From positions 99,173 to 159,974 of the forward strand of contig JAKVBH010000013.1 of NCBI GenBank assembly GCA_022447495.1: DNA of 60,802 nt, written 5' to 3'. The notes beneath the pieces were generated by a model that worked only from the letters and a program-made list of their open reading frames with translations, was not told where the DNA came from and did no database searches. Source of the DNA: Marinovum sp. (GTDB lineage: Bacteria; Pseudomonadota; Alphaproteobacteria; Rhodobacterales; Rhodobacteraceae). Shown here one piece after another: positions 1-8,620 of this stretch (within the stretch, counting starts at the first letter, position 1; every line of letters starts with the position of its first letter). Made by a program: the position numbers and the translations under genes.

Positions 1-945
1 GTAAGGGAGTTCTTACGCTCGCGCGGTTGGATGTCTCGGTATGCAACTGGACGCTTACCCTTCCACTATCATTCGGGGTCATGTGGAGGTATCCGATTTG
101 ATTGTCGGCCAGAAACACCCGAACTGCCCTTTTTCCCGCTGTTTTCTGCTCACCACCGAGAACTGACATCGTATTTCGAAGCAGGCGGGCGACCGCTTTC
201 AGATATCCCTTTTTTCACAATGATCTATCTCATGGGGCAGGAGACGAACATGCACGCTGTCCGCGGCAAATCAGATCGCAAGGGTTTATATCTCAAGCGG
301 CATGCATGTTCAAAGGCCGATGTCGTTCAGATCAAGCGTACTTTTGGCTTGTAGGTGGGGCGTATCTTTCGCCATTGCCTTTGCCTTGTGCTGGCACTTT
401 CCGGGACAACATTACTTGGGAAATATCGGTTGAACATGTGAAGGAAAATGAGGGGGATTACCAATTGAAGCAATTTTTCTTTTTTCTTCAGGGCTTTTTT
501 ACCAATATGAGCAGCAGATTTTTCTGCCTCAAGGGTAATTTATAACATGTCCTATATTTTGTTTTTTATTTCTCTGATTGCGCTACCTTTTTTGTTAACT
601 TTGAATTTAATAATTTTCATTTTTTTACTCAGCAATTTGCAAGCTGCGATAAAGAAAATATGAGTTTGACCGCCAGATGAATTCCGAAGCGATGCGTTTG
701 AAGAAATTTAAATTCGTAACGCAGTAGAAACGTGTTATTCACTGTAGAAAGGCCTGCTACTGACCCATTGTGTACTTATCCATCTTTGGAATAAATTCCG
801 ATCTTGAAGGCCCCGATGGATCAAGTGGCTACCGTCATGCCGAAGCGGACCAATCTCCATGCGGGCCTGTGATATTGCGGGGCAGATTTTAAATTCCGCG
901 TGGTATTCGATTGACCTCATACGCGTAGACCTCCAGACTCTTGGC
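1..945. other. Gene-free left edge with AT-rich core
   Basis: No gene is supported here. Two overlapping plus-strand open frames (31-354 and 102-545) have no recognisable family, no clear ribosome binding site and unlike composition to the real genes. From about 400 to 730 the DNA is markedly AT-rich, with runs of T and A (for example around 475-500 and 555-625), unlike the rest of the window. It could be a decayed horizontally acquired segment or a long regulatory spacer. The dehydratase gene begins at 946. Confidence 0.5.
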
Positions 946-1899
946 ATGATGTACCCGAACCCAGACACCATTGCCGCCGCCGCTCCGCTGATCGCCCCCT
1001 TCATCCGCCAGACCCCATTGTTGGAGGTTGAGGCCAAAGCACTTGGCCTGCCAGGCCCAGTGAGTTTCAAGCTCGAGCACACCCAGATCACAGGCACTTT
1101 CAAAGTGCGCGGAGCGTTTTTTAACATGCTGACCCGGGATGTTCCGGCAACCGGCGTCGTTGCGGCCTCCGGCGGAAACCATGGCGCAGCGGTTGCCTAT
1201 GCTGCAACCACCCTAGGCCATCAGAGCCGGGTTTTTGTACCTGCCGTCATAGCGAAAGAAGAAAAGCTGAAGCGGATGCGGCACTTTGGGGCCGAAGTGG
1301 TGATGACCAAAGGTTCTGTAGGCGCCTGTATGGAAGAATATGCCGCCTATGCCGATGCCACCGGCGCGCTTTCTGTGCACCCCTATGACACAATCCCGAC
1401 GCTCACCGGCCAGGGCACCATCGCCCACGAGATTGAAGCGCAGATGACCCTCATGGATCAGGGGGGCGTCGATACGATTATTGTCTCCACCGGTGGTGGC
1501 GGCTTAATCGGTGGCGTCGCCGCCTGGGCCCAGGATCGGATCAAGGTGGTTTCTGCTGAGACGGAGGGGACTAACACATTGGAACGGTCCCTTCGAGAAG
1601 GCCCTGATATTGACGTCGGTGCAAGCGGCGTCGCGGCGAGTTCACTCGGAGGGCCACGTCTTGGTGTCGACAGCTATGCTGTGATCAAAGACCACGTGAA
1701 TGAGGCCGTGATCGTTCCCGACAGTGCTGTCTTTGAGGCCGCGTCCCGTCTGTGGGAGGCCACGCGCCTGATCGGAGAGCCGGGCAGTGCCGTCGCCTTG
1801 GCGGCGCTCACCTCTGGAGCTTATGTACCTGAGAAGGACGAGAGAGTTTGCGTCGTGCTTTGTGGTGGTAATGAAGTGCCTAATTGGTTTCTAGAATGA
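946..1899 (+). CDS. Threonine/serine dehydratase (PLP fold type II)
   Basis: This is a 317-residue PLP enzyme of the threonine/serine dehydratase family, which deaminates L-threonine or L-serine to a 2-oxo acid. The Schiff-base lysine is Lys53 in a TFKVRGA motif (usually SFKxRGA), followed by the substrate loop ASGGNHG near residue 80, the glycine-rich phosphate-binding STGGGG stretch near residue 180, and a C-terminal LCGGNE signature. There is no C-terminal ACT regulatory domain, so it is a catabolic-type rather than isoleucine-inhibited enzyme. The frame is open upstream to 859, but family members begin near MMYPNP, so the ATG at 946 (or 949) is preferred. Substrate preference cannot be read from sequence; related enzymes include serine racemases and hydroxyaspartate dehydratases. 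Confidence 0.85.
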   Translation: MMYPNPDTIAAAAPLIAPFIRQTPLLEVEAKALGLPGPVSFKLEHTQITGTFKVRGAFFNMLTRDVPATGVVAASGGNHGAAVAYAATTLGHQSRVFVPAVIAKEEKLKRMRHFGAEVVMTKGSVGACMEEYAAYADATGALSVHPYDTIPTLTGQGTIAHEIEAQMTLMDQGGVDTIIVSTGGGGLIGGVAAWAQDRIKVVSAETEGTNTLERSLREGPDIDVGASGVAASSLGGPRLGVDSYAVIKDHVNEAVIVPDSAVFEAASRLWEATRLIGEPGSAVALAALTSGAYVPEKDERVCVVLCGGNEVPNWFLE

Positions 1900-2070
1900 T
1901 CACAATTGATTTTCCCAAATTCAATTCTCTAATACGGCTTTTCCCGCCTTTTATGGTAATTTCGGAAAAGGCATCACCTGTGTCACGGTAGTGACGTGTA
2001 AATTTCGATTTTGCGCTTGTTTTGGATGCTATTACTCAAAAAAAGGAGGTGCCTATTTTTTCCAAAAAGA

Positions 2071-2096
2071 AAAACCGGAGTTTTTTCGCCGGTTTT
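2071..2096. terminator. Hairpin AAAACCGG / CCGGTTTT
   Basis: A perfect 8-bp inverted repeat (2071-2078 and 2089-2096) surrounds a 10-base loop. Read on the minus strand, the stem is followed by a T-rich stretch (2070 down to about 2056), as in an intrinsic terminator. No minus-strand gene ends nearby, so it may be a relic or act on antisense transcripts. On the plus strand it lies about 170 bases after the dehydratase stop. Confidence 0.35.
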
Positions 2097-2199
2097 GTAG
2101 AAATATCCTGATATTCGGCGGGGAAACGAACCACGCCATTTCTGGGGCATCCTCTTGCAAGATTTGGGCAATGAGACTCTTTGAGTTTGTTTGCACGTT

Positions 2200-2457
2200 G
2201 AGCATTTTCAGGTCGAAGCAGAAAACACGGCTGCCGACGACAGGCTCACGAACCTCAATGGCACGTGGGCCGAGGTGGTGTAGACCGACACTATCGAGGT
2301 GGTTTTGATCGCCGACAACCTCACCGCCGAGACCGACCGCGTCTTCTTTGTCACCGCCAATCAAAACGCAGAACCAGTGTGGGTCCACAATCACCCCAAT
2401 CTCAATCGTTGGTCCAGTATTTTAGCGAAGGCGCCTCGGAGCGATCTTTCGTGCTAA
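2200..2457 (+). pseudogene. Decayed C-terminal tail of a HINT-domain polymorphic toxin
   Basis: Reading in the frame of position 2200 gives HFQVEAENTAADDR, then NLNGTWAEVV, a stop codon at 2281-2283, and in the same frame DNLTAETDRVFFV and EPVWVHNH, ending at a TAA at 2455-2457. The order 'processed-sugar/threonine-like loop, DGTWAEV, NLT...TYFV, VWVHN' is the usual C-terminal end of pretoxin HINT domains that precede toxin tips in polymorphic toxins. Only this tail remains, with an internal stop and another stop just upstream (2182-2184). No toxin or immunity gene follows. The identification is by motif memory only. Confidence 0.5.
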
Positions 2458-2550
2458 AATTGCAGCCGCGATACGGCCTTTCGATCAAACCAGGGTCGTC
2501 TACCTTTTCCCGCCTTCCAACCCTGGCACAAAGTGCTTTAGTCTCGCGCC

Positions 2551-5500
2551 ATGAGCGCTGATCCCCGATTCATTCACCTTCGTCTGCACACCGAATATTC
2601 CCTGCTTGAGGGCGCTATGCGGCTCAAAAAGCTGCCCGGCCAAGTGGCCGAGATGGGCATGCCCGCCGTGGCCGTGACGGATACCAACAACCTGTTTTGT
2701 GCGCTGGAGTTTTCCGTGGGCGCCCAAGGCGCGGGGGTGCAGCCGATCATGGGGATGGTCTGTGATTTGGCCTATGTCGTGCCAGAACACGGAGCCAAAC
2801 CGCTGGCGCCTGCGGGCGTGGTTCTTCTGGCGCAGAATGAAGCGGGATATGAGAACCTCATGTCTCTCAACACCTGTCTTTATGTGGACAAAGGCGGGCA
2901 GTCCCCGCAGGTCACTTTGGAAGAGTTGGAAACACGCGCAGAGGGGTTGATCTGTCTCACTGGTGGGCCAAACGGCCCCGTGGGTATGCTGCTCCAAGAC
3001 AACAAACGCCCAGCGGCAGAGGCCTTGGTGACACGCCTTGCGCGGGCCTTTCCAGACCGGCTTTATATCGAGTTACAGCGCCACCCCCGCGAAGACGGAA
3101 GCCAGCCTGATGCCGAACGCCTGACAGAGCGCGGCCATGTCGAGATGGCCTATGCGATGAACCTTCCGCTGGTCGCAACCAACGATGTTTATTTTCCCAA
3201 GGCCAAGATGTTTGAGGCCCATGACGCGCTTATCTGTATCGCCGAGGGTGCCTATGTGGACCAACAGGAGCCGCGTCGCCGCCTGACGCCACAGCACTAT
3301 CTCAAGTCCCCACAAGAAATGGCTGCGCTTTTTGCCGACCTTCCAGAAGCGCTTGAAAACACGGTTGAAATCGCGAAGCGCTGCGCTTTTGGCTCTTATC
3401 GCCGCGATCCGATCTTGCCCAAATTTGCCGATGATGAGGTGGCCGAACTGCGCCGGATGGCCAATGAGGGTCTGCAAAAACGCCTTGCTGTGATCCCCCA
3501 TGCGGCCTCGGTTGAGGAATACCAAGAGCGGCTGGAATTTGAGCTGGGCATCATCGAGGACATGGGGTTCCCCGGCTACTTCCTCATCGTGGCCGACTTT
3601 ATCCAATGGGCCAAAGATCAAGACATTCCGGTGGGGCCGGGGCGGGGGTCCGGTGCGGGGTCGCTCGTTGCCTATGCGCTCACGATCACCGACCTTGATC
3701 CGCTGCGCTATTCGCTGCTGTTCGAACGGTTCTTGAACCCCGAACGGGTCTCGATGCCGGACTTTGACATCGATTTCTGCATGGACCGTCGCGAAGAGGT
3801 GATCCGCTACGTTCAGGAAAAATACGGCCGCGACAAGGTCGGCCAAATCATCACCTTTGGTGCGCTCCTCTCCAAAGCGGCAGTGCGTGACGTGGGCCGT
3901 GTGCTTCAGATGCCCTATGGCCAAGTGGATCGTCTCTCCAAGATGATCCCGGTCGAAGGCGTGAAGCCCGTCAGCATCGAGAAAGCGCTCGCCGATGAGC
4001 CGCGCCTGCGTGAAGAGGCCAAGAACGAAGAAGTCGTGGATCGGCTTTTGACCTATGGCCAACAGGTCGAGGGTCTGCTCCGCAATGCCTCGACCCACGC
4101 GGCGGGTGTTGTGATTGGCGATCGTCCGTTGGATCGGCTGGTGCCGCTCTATCAAGACCCCCGTTCGGACATGCCCGCGACTCAGTTCAATATGAAATGG
4201 GTGGAGCAAGCGGGCCTCGTGAAGTTCGACTTTCTGGGTCTCAAAACGCTTACCGTGATCCAAAACGCCGTGGATCTGATCCTCAAATCCGGGCGCAGCC
4301 TCCATCAATCCGCCGACGGTACGGCGCTTTACGTGCCCGCCGAGGGCACAGTGAACGACATCAACGCCATCCCGCTCGATGATGAGGCAAGCTATACGCT
4401 CTATTCTGCCGCCAAGACGGTGGCCGTCTTCCAGGTGGAAAGTTCCGGCATGATGGATGCGCTCAAGCGCATGAAACCCACCTGTATCGAAGACATCGTG
4501 GCCCTCGTGGCGCTCTATCGCCCGGGCCCGATGGAGAACATACCGACCTATTGTGAGGTCAAAAACGGGTTGCGCCAAATCACCTCGATCCACCCACTGA
4601 TCGACTACATCCTCGAAGAGACCCAGGGCATCATCGTCTATCAGGAACAGGTGATGCAGATCGCCCAGGTCATGGCGAATTACTCGCTTGGCGGGGCGGA
4701 TTTACTGCGCCGTGCCATGGGTAAGAAGATCAAAGAGGCGATGGACGCCGAACGCCCCAAATTCGAGAAGGGGGCGAAAGAAAACGGGGTCGATGCCGCC
4801 AAAGCCAAAGAGGTGTTCGACCTTCTAGAGAAGTTCGCCAACTACGGTTTCAACAAATCCCACGCCGCCGCCTATGCCGTGGTGAGCTACCAGACCGCCT
4901 GGCTCAAGGCCAACCACCCGGTTGAGTTCATGGCCGGGGTGATGAACTGCGATTTGCACCTCACTGACAAGCTCGCCGTCTATTTCGAAGAGGTTAAAAA
5001 GGGCCTTGATCTTCCCTATGTGCCGCCCTGCGTGAACCGCTCCCAAGCGACATTTGATGTTGACGATGGCAAACTGGTCTACGGGCTCGGGGCTCTCAAA
5101 AACGTGGGCGTAGAGGCTATGAAGCTCATTACCGACGCGCGCGAGGACCGTGAATTCGTGAACCTGTTCGATGTGGCCCGCCGGGTCGATCTCAAACGGG
5201 TGGGCAAGCGCCCATTGGAAATGCTCGCCCGCGCCGGTGCCTTTGACGTGCTGGAACGCAACCGCCGTAAGGTGTTCCAAAGCCTTGATGCGCTGGTGAA
5301 TTATTCCGCGACTGTGCATGATCAGAAATCCTCAAATCAAGTCAGCCTCTTCGGCGACGCGGGCGATGATCTGCCTGAACCGCGCCTTGCCCCGGTGGAA
5401 GACTGGCTCCCCGCCGAGCGGCTCTCCGAAGAGTTCAAGGCCATCGGCTTCTACCTTTCCGGTCATCCGCTCGACGATTACATGGGGCCGCTCAAACGCG

Positions 5501-6063
5501 CCGATGGTACTGGCACTTTCATGACCCTCGACGAGGTCACCAAACAGGCCCAGGCCAAGGGTGCGCTCAACGCGAAACTCGCAGGCATCGTCGCGGGCCG
5601 CCAAGAGCGTAAATCCGCTCGCGGCAACCGCTTCGCCTTCGCTCAACTCTCTGATCCCACCGGGGCTTACGAGGTAACGCTCTTCTCTGACACGCTCGAA
5701 CAGGCCCGCGAACTCCTTGAGGCCGGGACCAAAGTCGTGGTCAGCGTCGAGGCCACGATGGAGGCCGACCAACTCAAACTCCTGGGCCGTTCTGTCGCCC
5801 CTGTGGATGTTATGGCCGCCGAAGCCGGTGCCGCTGGTCTGCGGGTCTTTGTCGAAGAAGAAACCGCGCTGCCGTCGGTGGCCACCATCTTGGCCCGCGC
5901 CGCAGATCAGGTCAAACGCGGCCCCCGCGCGCCGATCCACCTCTGCCTAATGGCCGACGACCGTGAGGTCGACATCGACACCGGAGTGGAATTCCCGGTC
6001 ACCCCCGAAGTCAAAGGCGCGATCAAATCCTTATCGGGCGTTATGGCTGTCGAAGACTTGTGA
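2551..6063 (+). CDS. dnaE: DNA polymerase III alpha subunit
   Basis: This 1170-residue protein is the replicative DNA polymerase of family C, close in length to the E. coli enzyme (1160). The N-terminal PHP domain starts at FIHLRLHTEYS. The polymerase core holds the two catalytic aspartates in PDFDIDFCMDRR and the third in VKFDFLGLKTLT, with the GPGRGSGAGS nucleotide-binding loop. Helix-hairpin-helix and OB domains follow toward the C terminus (PLEMLARAGAF; KLAGIVAGRQERKS). It starts at an ATG and ends in a TGA that overlaps the ATG of the next gene, so translation of the two may be coupled. It is the only complete polymerase alpha subunit here; a DnaE2 relic lies at 23457-23885. Confidence 0.97.
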   Translation: MSADPRFIHLRLHTEYSLLEGAMRLKKLPGQVAEMGMPAVAVTDTNNLFCALEFSVGAQGAGVQPIMGMVCDLAYVVPEHGAKPLAPAGVVLLAQNEAGYENLMSLNTCLYVDKGGQSPQVTLEELETRAEGLICLTGGPNGPVGMLLQDNKRPAAEALVTRLARAFPDRLYIELQRHPREDGSQPDAERLTERGHVEMAYAMNLPLVATNDVYFPKAKMFEAHDALICIAEGAYVDQQEPRRRLTPQHYLKSPQEMAALFADLPEALENTVEIAKRCAFGSYRRDPILPKFADDEVAELRRMANEGLQKRLAVIPHAASVEEYQERLEFELGIIEDMGFPGYFLIVADFIQWAKDQDIPVGPGRGSGAGSLVAYALTITDLDPLRYSLLFERFLNPERVSMPDFDIDFCMDRREEVIRYVQEKYGRDKVGQIITFGALLSKAAVRDVGRVLQMPYGQVDRLSKMIPVEGVKPVSIEKALADEPRLREEAKNEEVVDRLLTYGQQVEGLLRNASTHAAGVVIGDRPLDRLVPLYQDPRSDMPATQFNMKWVEQAGLVKFDFLGLKTLTVIQNAVDLILKSGRSLHQSADGTALYVPAEGTVNDINAIPLDDEASYTLYSAAKTVAVFQVESSGMMDALKRMKPTCIEDIVALVALYRPGPMENIPTYCEVKNGLRQITSIHPLIDYILEETQGIIVYQEQVMQIAQVMANYSLGGADLLRRAMGKKIKEAMDAERPKFEKGAKENGVDAAKAKEVFDLLEKFANYGFNKSHAAAYAVVSYQTAWLKANHPVEFMAGVMNCDLHLTDKLAVYFEEVKKGLDLPYVPPCVNRSQATFDVDDGKLVYGLGALKNVGVEAMKLITDAREDREFVNLFDVARRVDLKRVGKRPLEMLARAGAFDVLERNRRKVFQSLDALVNYSATVHDQKSSNQVSLFGDAGDDLPEPRLAPVEDWLPAERLSEEFKAIGFYLSGHPLDDYMGPLKRADGTGTFMTLDEVTKQAQAKGALNAKLAGIVAGRQERKSARGNRFAFAQLSDPTGAYEVTLFSDTLEQARELLEAGTKVVVSVEATMEADQLKLLGRSVAPVDVMAAEAGAAGLRVFVEEETALPSVATILARAADQVKRGPRAPIHLCLMADDREVDIDTGVEFPVTPEVKGAIKSLSGVMAVEDL

Positions 6064-6656
6064 TGTGGAGGTCTTTTTCTGCCCTCGCGCTGGCTGCCAG
6101 CCCCGCTTTAGCGGACCCCGATATCTGCGCTGAGTATTGGTACAGCCGCAACGCGATCTTCAATTACGGAGGTTATTGCTTTGGCTCTGCGCTGGGCCAA
6201 GCTGAGTTCGACAATTCTGACTGCATCCCAGGTCCACCTGCATTGAGTGAGAGCGACGCCGTCCAGGTGACGCAAATCCGCACCTACGAAGATCACTTCG
6301 ATTGCGCAGTGAACACTGGCACTCAAAGTATTGCCTTCTCAACGAAACCTCTGCTCAGCCGTTTGATTGACCTGCCAGTGCGAGGTTTTGACGGCAGCGT
6401 GGATGACCCCGTAAGCCTCGAGTTCACCGCCGCTTGCATCAACTACCTCGGTCCCACCCCGATCGCCCTAAGGGCGGGTACGACGACTGACACGCCCATT
6501 ATCGGTGCGATTAAACCGGGCGACGATGTCATCACATCCCACCATGGCCTAAACGGCTGGACCTACCTCACCGCGCGCGGACCGGGCGATCAAGACAGCG
6601 GCGGCTGGACATCAACGCCTTTTGCCAGCCTAACCTGCGAAGGCTTCGCGGGTTAG
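6063..6656 (+). CDS. Secreted protein with YARHG/DUF4453-like domain
   Basis: This 197-residue protein has a short signal peptide (hydrophobic stretch then ALA-D) and a mature region beginning DPDICAEYWYSRNAIF...GYCFGS, which resembles the DUF4453/YARHG type (WYxRNxIF, GYCF, NSDC). The C-terminal third (IALRAGTTTDTPIIGAIKPG and GWTYLTAR) looks like a small SH3-like domain. Even numbers of cysteines suggest disulfides in the periplasm. The ATG at 6063 overlaps the dnaE stop (TGATG). A structured GC-rich repeat lies directly after its stop. The function is unknown. Confidence 0.7.
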   Translation: MWRSFSALALAASPALADPDICAEYWYSRNAIFNYGGYCFGSALGQAEFDNSDCIPGPPALSESDAVQVTQIRTYEDHFDCAVNTGTQSIAFSTKPLLSRLIDLPVRGFDGSVDDPVSLEFTAACINYLGPTPIALRAGTTTDTPIIGAIKPGDDVITSHHGLNGWTYLTARGPGDQDSGGWTSTPFASLTCEGFAG

Positions 6657-6679
6657 GCCTGCAGTCCCGTTTCTTCTGG

Positions 6680-6727
6680 CGATAAATATCCCGGGGGAGC
6701 GCCAAGGGCGCGGGCGCAGAGCCCCCC
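6680..6727 (+). repeat. GC-rich structured intergenic element, copy A
   Basis: The element reads AAATATCCCGGGGG, then a hairpin GCGCC-AAG-GGCGC (6699-6703 / 6707-6711), then GGGCGCAGAGCCCC. It begins about 24 bases after the stop of the upstream plus-strand gene. A second copy with the same outer sequence but a different inner hairpin lies after prfB (21011-21052). The swapped but still paired inner stem suggests that RNA or cruciform structure is preserved. Confidence 0.5.
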
Positions 6728-7023
6728 AACACCTAGGACAGGCCACGCAACATAAGTTGGCTGCGCGACCGAGCAATCACTCCGCACGCTGCAACGGCAC
6801 AAGCAACGCATGGGGTCGCGCGTCGGTGCTGCAAATGAACAGGCCATCCACCGAAGGCGCACCGATTTGACGCAGGTTGGTGCGTTTGAACCGGGCCCTT
6901 CATCACATCGCTTGGGGGTAGCGCGACCAATTGGTGCCCGAGCGGTTTGACTGTTCGGCGGCCAGTTTTTCAAACCATTTGCCCGTTGCGCAGTGAGCGC
7001 GCGGTCGGTCGGGCGTGTCGGGG

Positions 7024-7062
7024 GCTATCTGCACGATTCAGTCGGGCAATCGTGCAGATAGC
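7024..7062. repeat. Perfect 15-bp inverted repeat, copy 1
   Basis: Arms GCTATCTGCACGATT (7024-7038) and AATCGTGCAGATAGC (7048-7062) pair perfectly around a 9-base loop. It lies 14 bases past the stop of the minus-strand amidinotransferase gene, where a transcript-end hairpin would be expected, but no T-run follows. The same palindrome with a 9-base loop recurs imperfectly at 60669-60703. Confidence 0.7.
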
Positions 7063-7076
7063 TATGGTTTTGCGGC

Positions 7077-8183
7077 TTAGTTGAGGCTTGGGAAGTAGTC
7101 TTCGCAGGTGCCTTCGCGGTGGACATCCGCCGTACAGCAATGCAGGCCGCCCCCAAAGGCGTAGGCGTCGCGCAGTTCCACTTCGACGACTTCCATGCCA
7201 AGCTTGTCCATTTGTTCAGCTTGATAAACCTCTGATTTCTCGACGCAAACAGTCTTGGGGTCGAGTACAAGGACGTTCATGCTCAACCAAGTGGAAGAGT
7301 AGCACAGCGGCGGGGGCGCATTATGCGCAGGCTGTGCTGCGTCCACGATCTCCCATCCGTTTTTGTTAAACATTTCCCGTTGGTCATCGGGCAACCGACG
7401 CTGCGGATTGTTCAAAATGAGCCCCGGTCTCAACGGCGTGAATGTTGCATCGATGTGGATTGGATAGGGGTCACCGGGGAAGTTAACCGCGTGTACGCGA
7501 TGGTCGCGGTAGTGGCGGCGCAACCATTCTATCCCTTTGATATTGGTGGTAAATCCATGTTGCACCACGAGGTCTTTGCCAAATCGCAGCACATCGGCGG
7601 CATCAAAAAGCGGCTCTTCTTCTGTGGTGACAAAAAATTTCTCCGCCGTCCATTCGAGGCGTTTTTGCACGCCAATTTTCTCTGACAAATAGTCGGGGCG
7701 GTAGTCCGCATCGGTCAACCGCGGCTTCGGCGCGGCCACATGGCGGAAGTTTGGATCTTCCTCAAAATAGCGCTGCATCAGAGGGCGGTAGTTGAGGTAT
7801 TCAAACCACCGGCACCGGTACGACATAGTGGCTTCAAGGATTTCTGATCCCACGGTCAATAGCACGTCACGCGGTGGCATGCAGCCGAACTGGCTATCGG
7901 TGTGGAAATCCGGTGTCGTCACGGACACCGAATGGTCCAGTGGCGTCGGTCGATCCACAGTCACACCCCGGGCTTCAAGCTGGGCTGCAAAGGTGTCAAG
8001 CAATTCATTGGCCCGATCAATCGTCTCCTGTGGGCGGCGGCCCCACTGACCACGCATGTCGCTGTCCTCAGGGACTTTTGCGTCCAGCGCGGGCTCCTCT
8101 GGTGGGATGTGGCAATCATCCGCGCACCCCACAATCACATGTTTCAGCGGGTCCCACTCATTCCACGAATTCACGATTGTCAA
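7077..8183 (-). CDS. Glycine/inosamine-type amidinotransferase
   Basis: This 368-residue protein belongs to the arginine:glycine amidinotransferase family (pentein fold), which moves the amidino group of arginine to an acceptor amine via a cysteine intermediate. The expected catalytic residues are visible: Asp in FDAADVLRFG, His in PIHIDATFTP and the nucleophile Cys in GGGLHCCT near the C terminus. The N terminus NSWNEWDPLKHVIVG is typical. Family members act on glycine, serine, lysine or inosamine phosphate, and the acceptor here cannot be decided. The neighbour on the same strand upstream is L-serine ammonia-lyase, 437 bases away, so a shared serine/glycine context is possible but not shown. 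Confidence 0.85.
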   Translation of the reverse strand: MTIVNSWNEWDPLKHVIVGCADDCHIPPEEPALDAKVPEDSDMRGQWGRRPQETIDRANELLDTFAAQLEARGVTVDRPTPLDHSVSVTTPDFHTDSQFGCMPPRDVLLTVGSEILEATMSYRCRWFEYLNYRPLMQRYFEEDPNFRHVAAPKPRLTDADYRPDYLSEKIGVQKRLEWTAEKFFVTTEEEPLFDAADVLRFGKDLVVQHGFTTNIKGIEWLRRHYRDHRVHAVNFPGDPYPIHIDATFTPLRPGLILNNPQRRLPDDQREMFNKNGWEIVDAAQPAHNAPPPLCYSSTWLSMNVLVLDPKTVCVEKSEVYQAEQMDKLGMEVVEVELRDAYAFGGGLHCCTADVHREGTCEDYFPSLN

Positions 8184-8620
8184 AATGTAGACCTCCCATG
8201 CTCAACGATGGGGTCTGGTAGGCTGCAATGTGCAGAGTTTCAAGCGCTCTTCCGTGGCCAAGATGTCCTTGGTATCGCGTTTCTTTTCAAGGGCCTTTTC
8301 CCTGCGACGGCTTAGCTTGCTCTTCCGGTGCAAGGGCTTTCGGCCATCTTTTGCAACTCGGCCGCGCTCTCACCGCCGCCGTTGGTGCTGACCATCTGAT
8401 TGGAAGCTTAGGTGGAGAAATGCTTGTGGATATCTTCCAAGATCGAGACTTGAAGCGCGGCGTTCTGTGCGACGTGATGTCCAGCCTTTAGGTGCCGCAC
8501 CAACACCCGATTTGAGCTTCGGCGGTCCCATCTCATCCCGCCCGACAGTTTTATGGCGCTGAAACTTAATGCGCTGAAACAGGCTAGGTTAAATGTCGCG
8601 ATTTGAGCCGGGAGGCCTGT
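8184..8620. other. Gene-free gap between amidinotransferase and sdaA
   Basis: These 437 bases hold no supported gene. On the minus strand one frame reads HHVAQNAALQVSILEDIHKH before a stop, and another frame is rich in Lys and Arg. These could be debris of a small gene, but no family is recognised. The promoter of the amidinotransferase should lie near 8184-8250. Confidence 0.45.

Larger units (their letters stand above)
1900..2550. other. Long intergenic gap upstream of dnaE
   Basis: This 650-base gap holds no intact gene. Its left part is AT-rich with a hairpin at 2071-2096. Its right part (about 2200-2457) carries a decayed HINT-domain tail described separately. The last 90 bases before dnaE presumably contain the dnaE promoter, but I cannot identify its boxes. 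Confidence 0.6.
6657..7076. other. Intergenic region with two structured repeats
   Basis: No gene is supported in these 420 bases. A GC-rich structured element occupies about 6680-6727 and a perfect 15-bp inverted repeat 7024-7062; both are listed separately. On the minus strand between about 6890 and 6760 one frame reads FKRTNLRQIGAPSVDG and further plausible codons for about 40 residues before a stop. It could be gene debris, but I do not recognise it. Confidence 0.5.

Noticed and set aside
31-545. Two overlapping plus-strand frames at the left edge
   Set aside because: No family, no clear ribosome binding site and unusual composition; the right part runs into the AT-rich stretch. Left unannotated.
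3073-4593. A 506-codon open frame on the minus strand inside dnaE
   Set aside because: It lies wholly antisense to the strongly supported dnaE and reflects codon bias of the GC-rich gene. The translation has no recognisable family.
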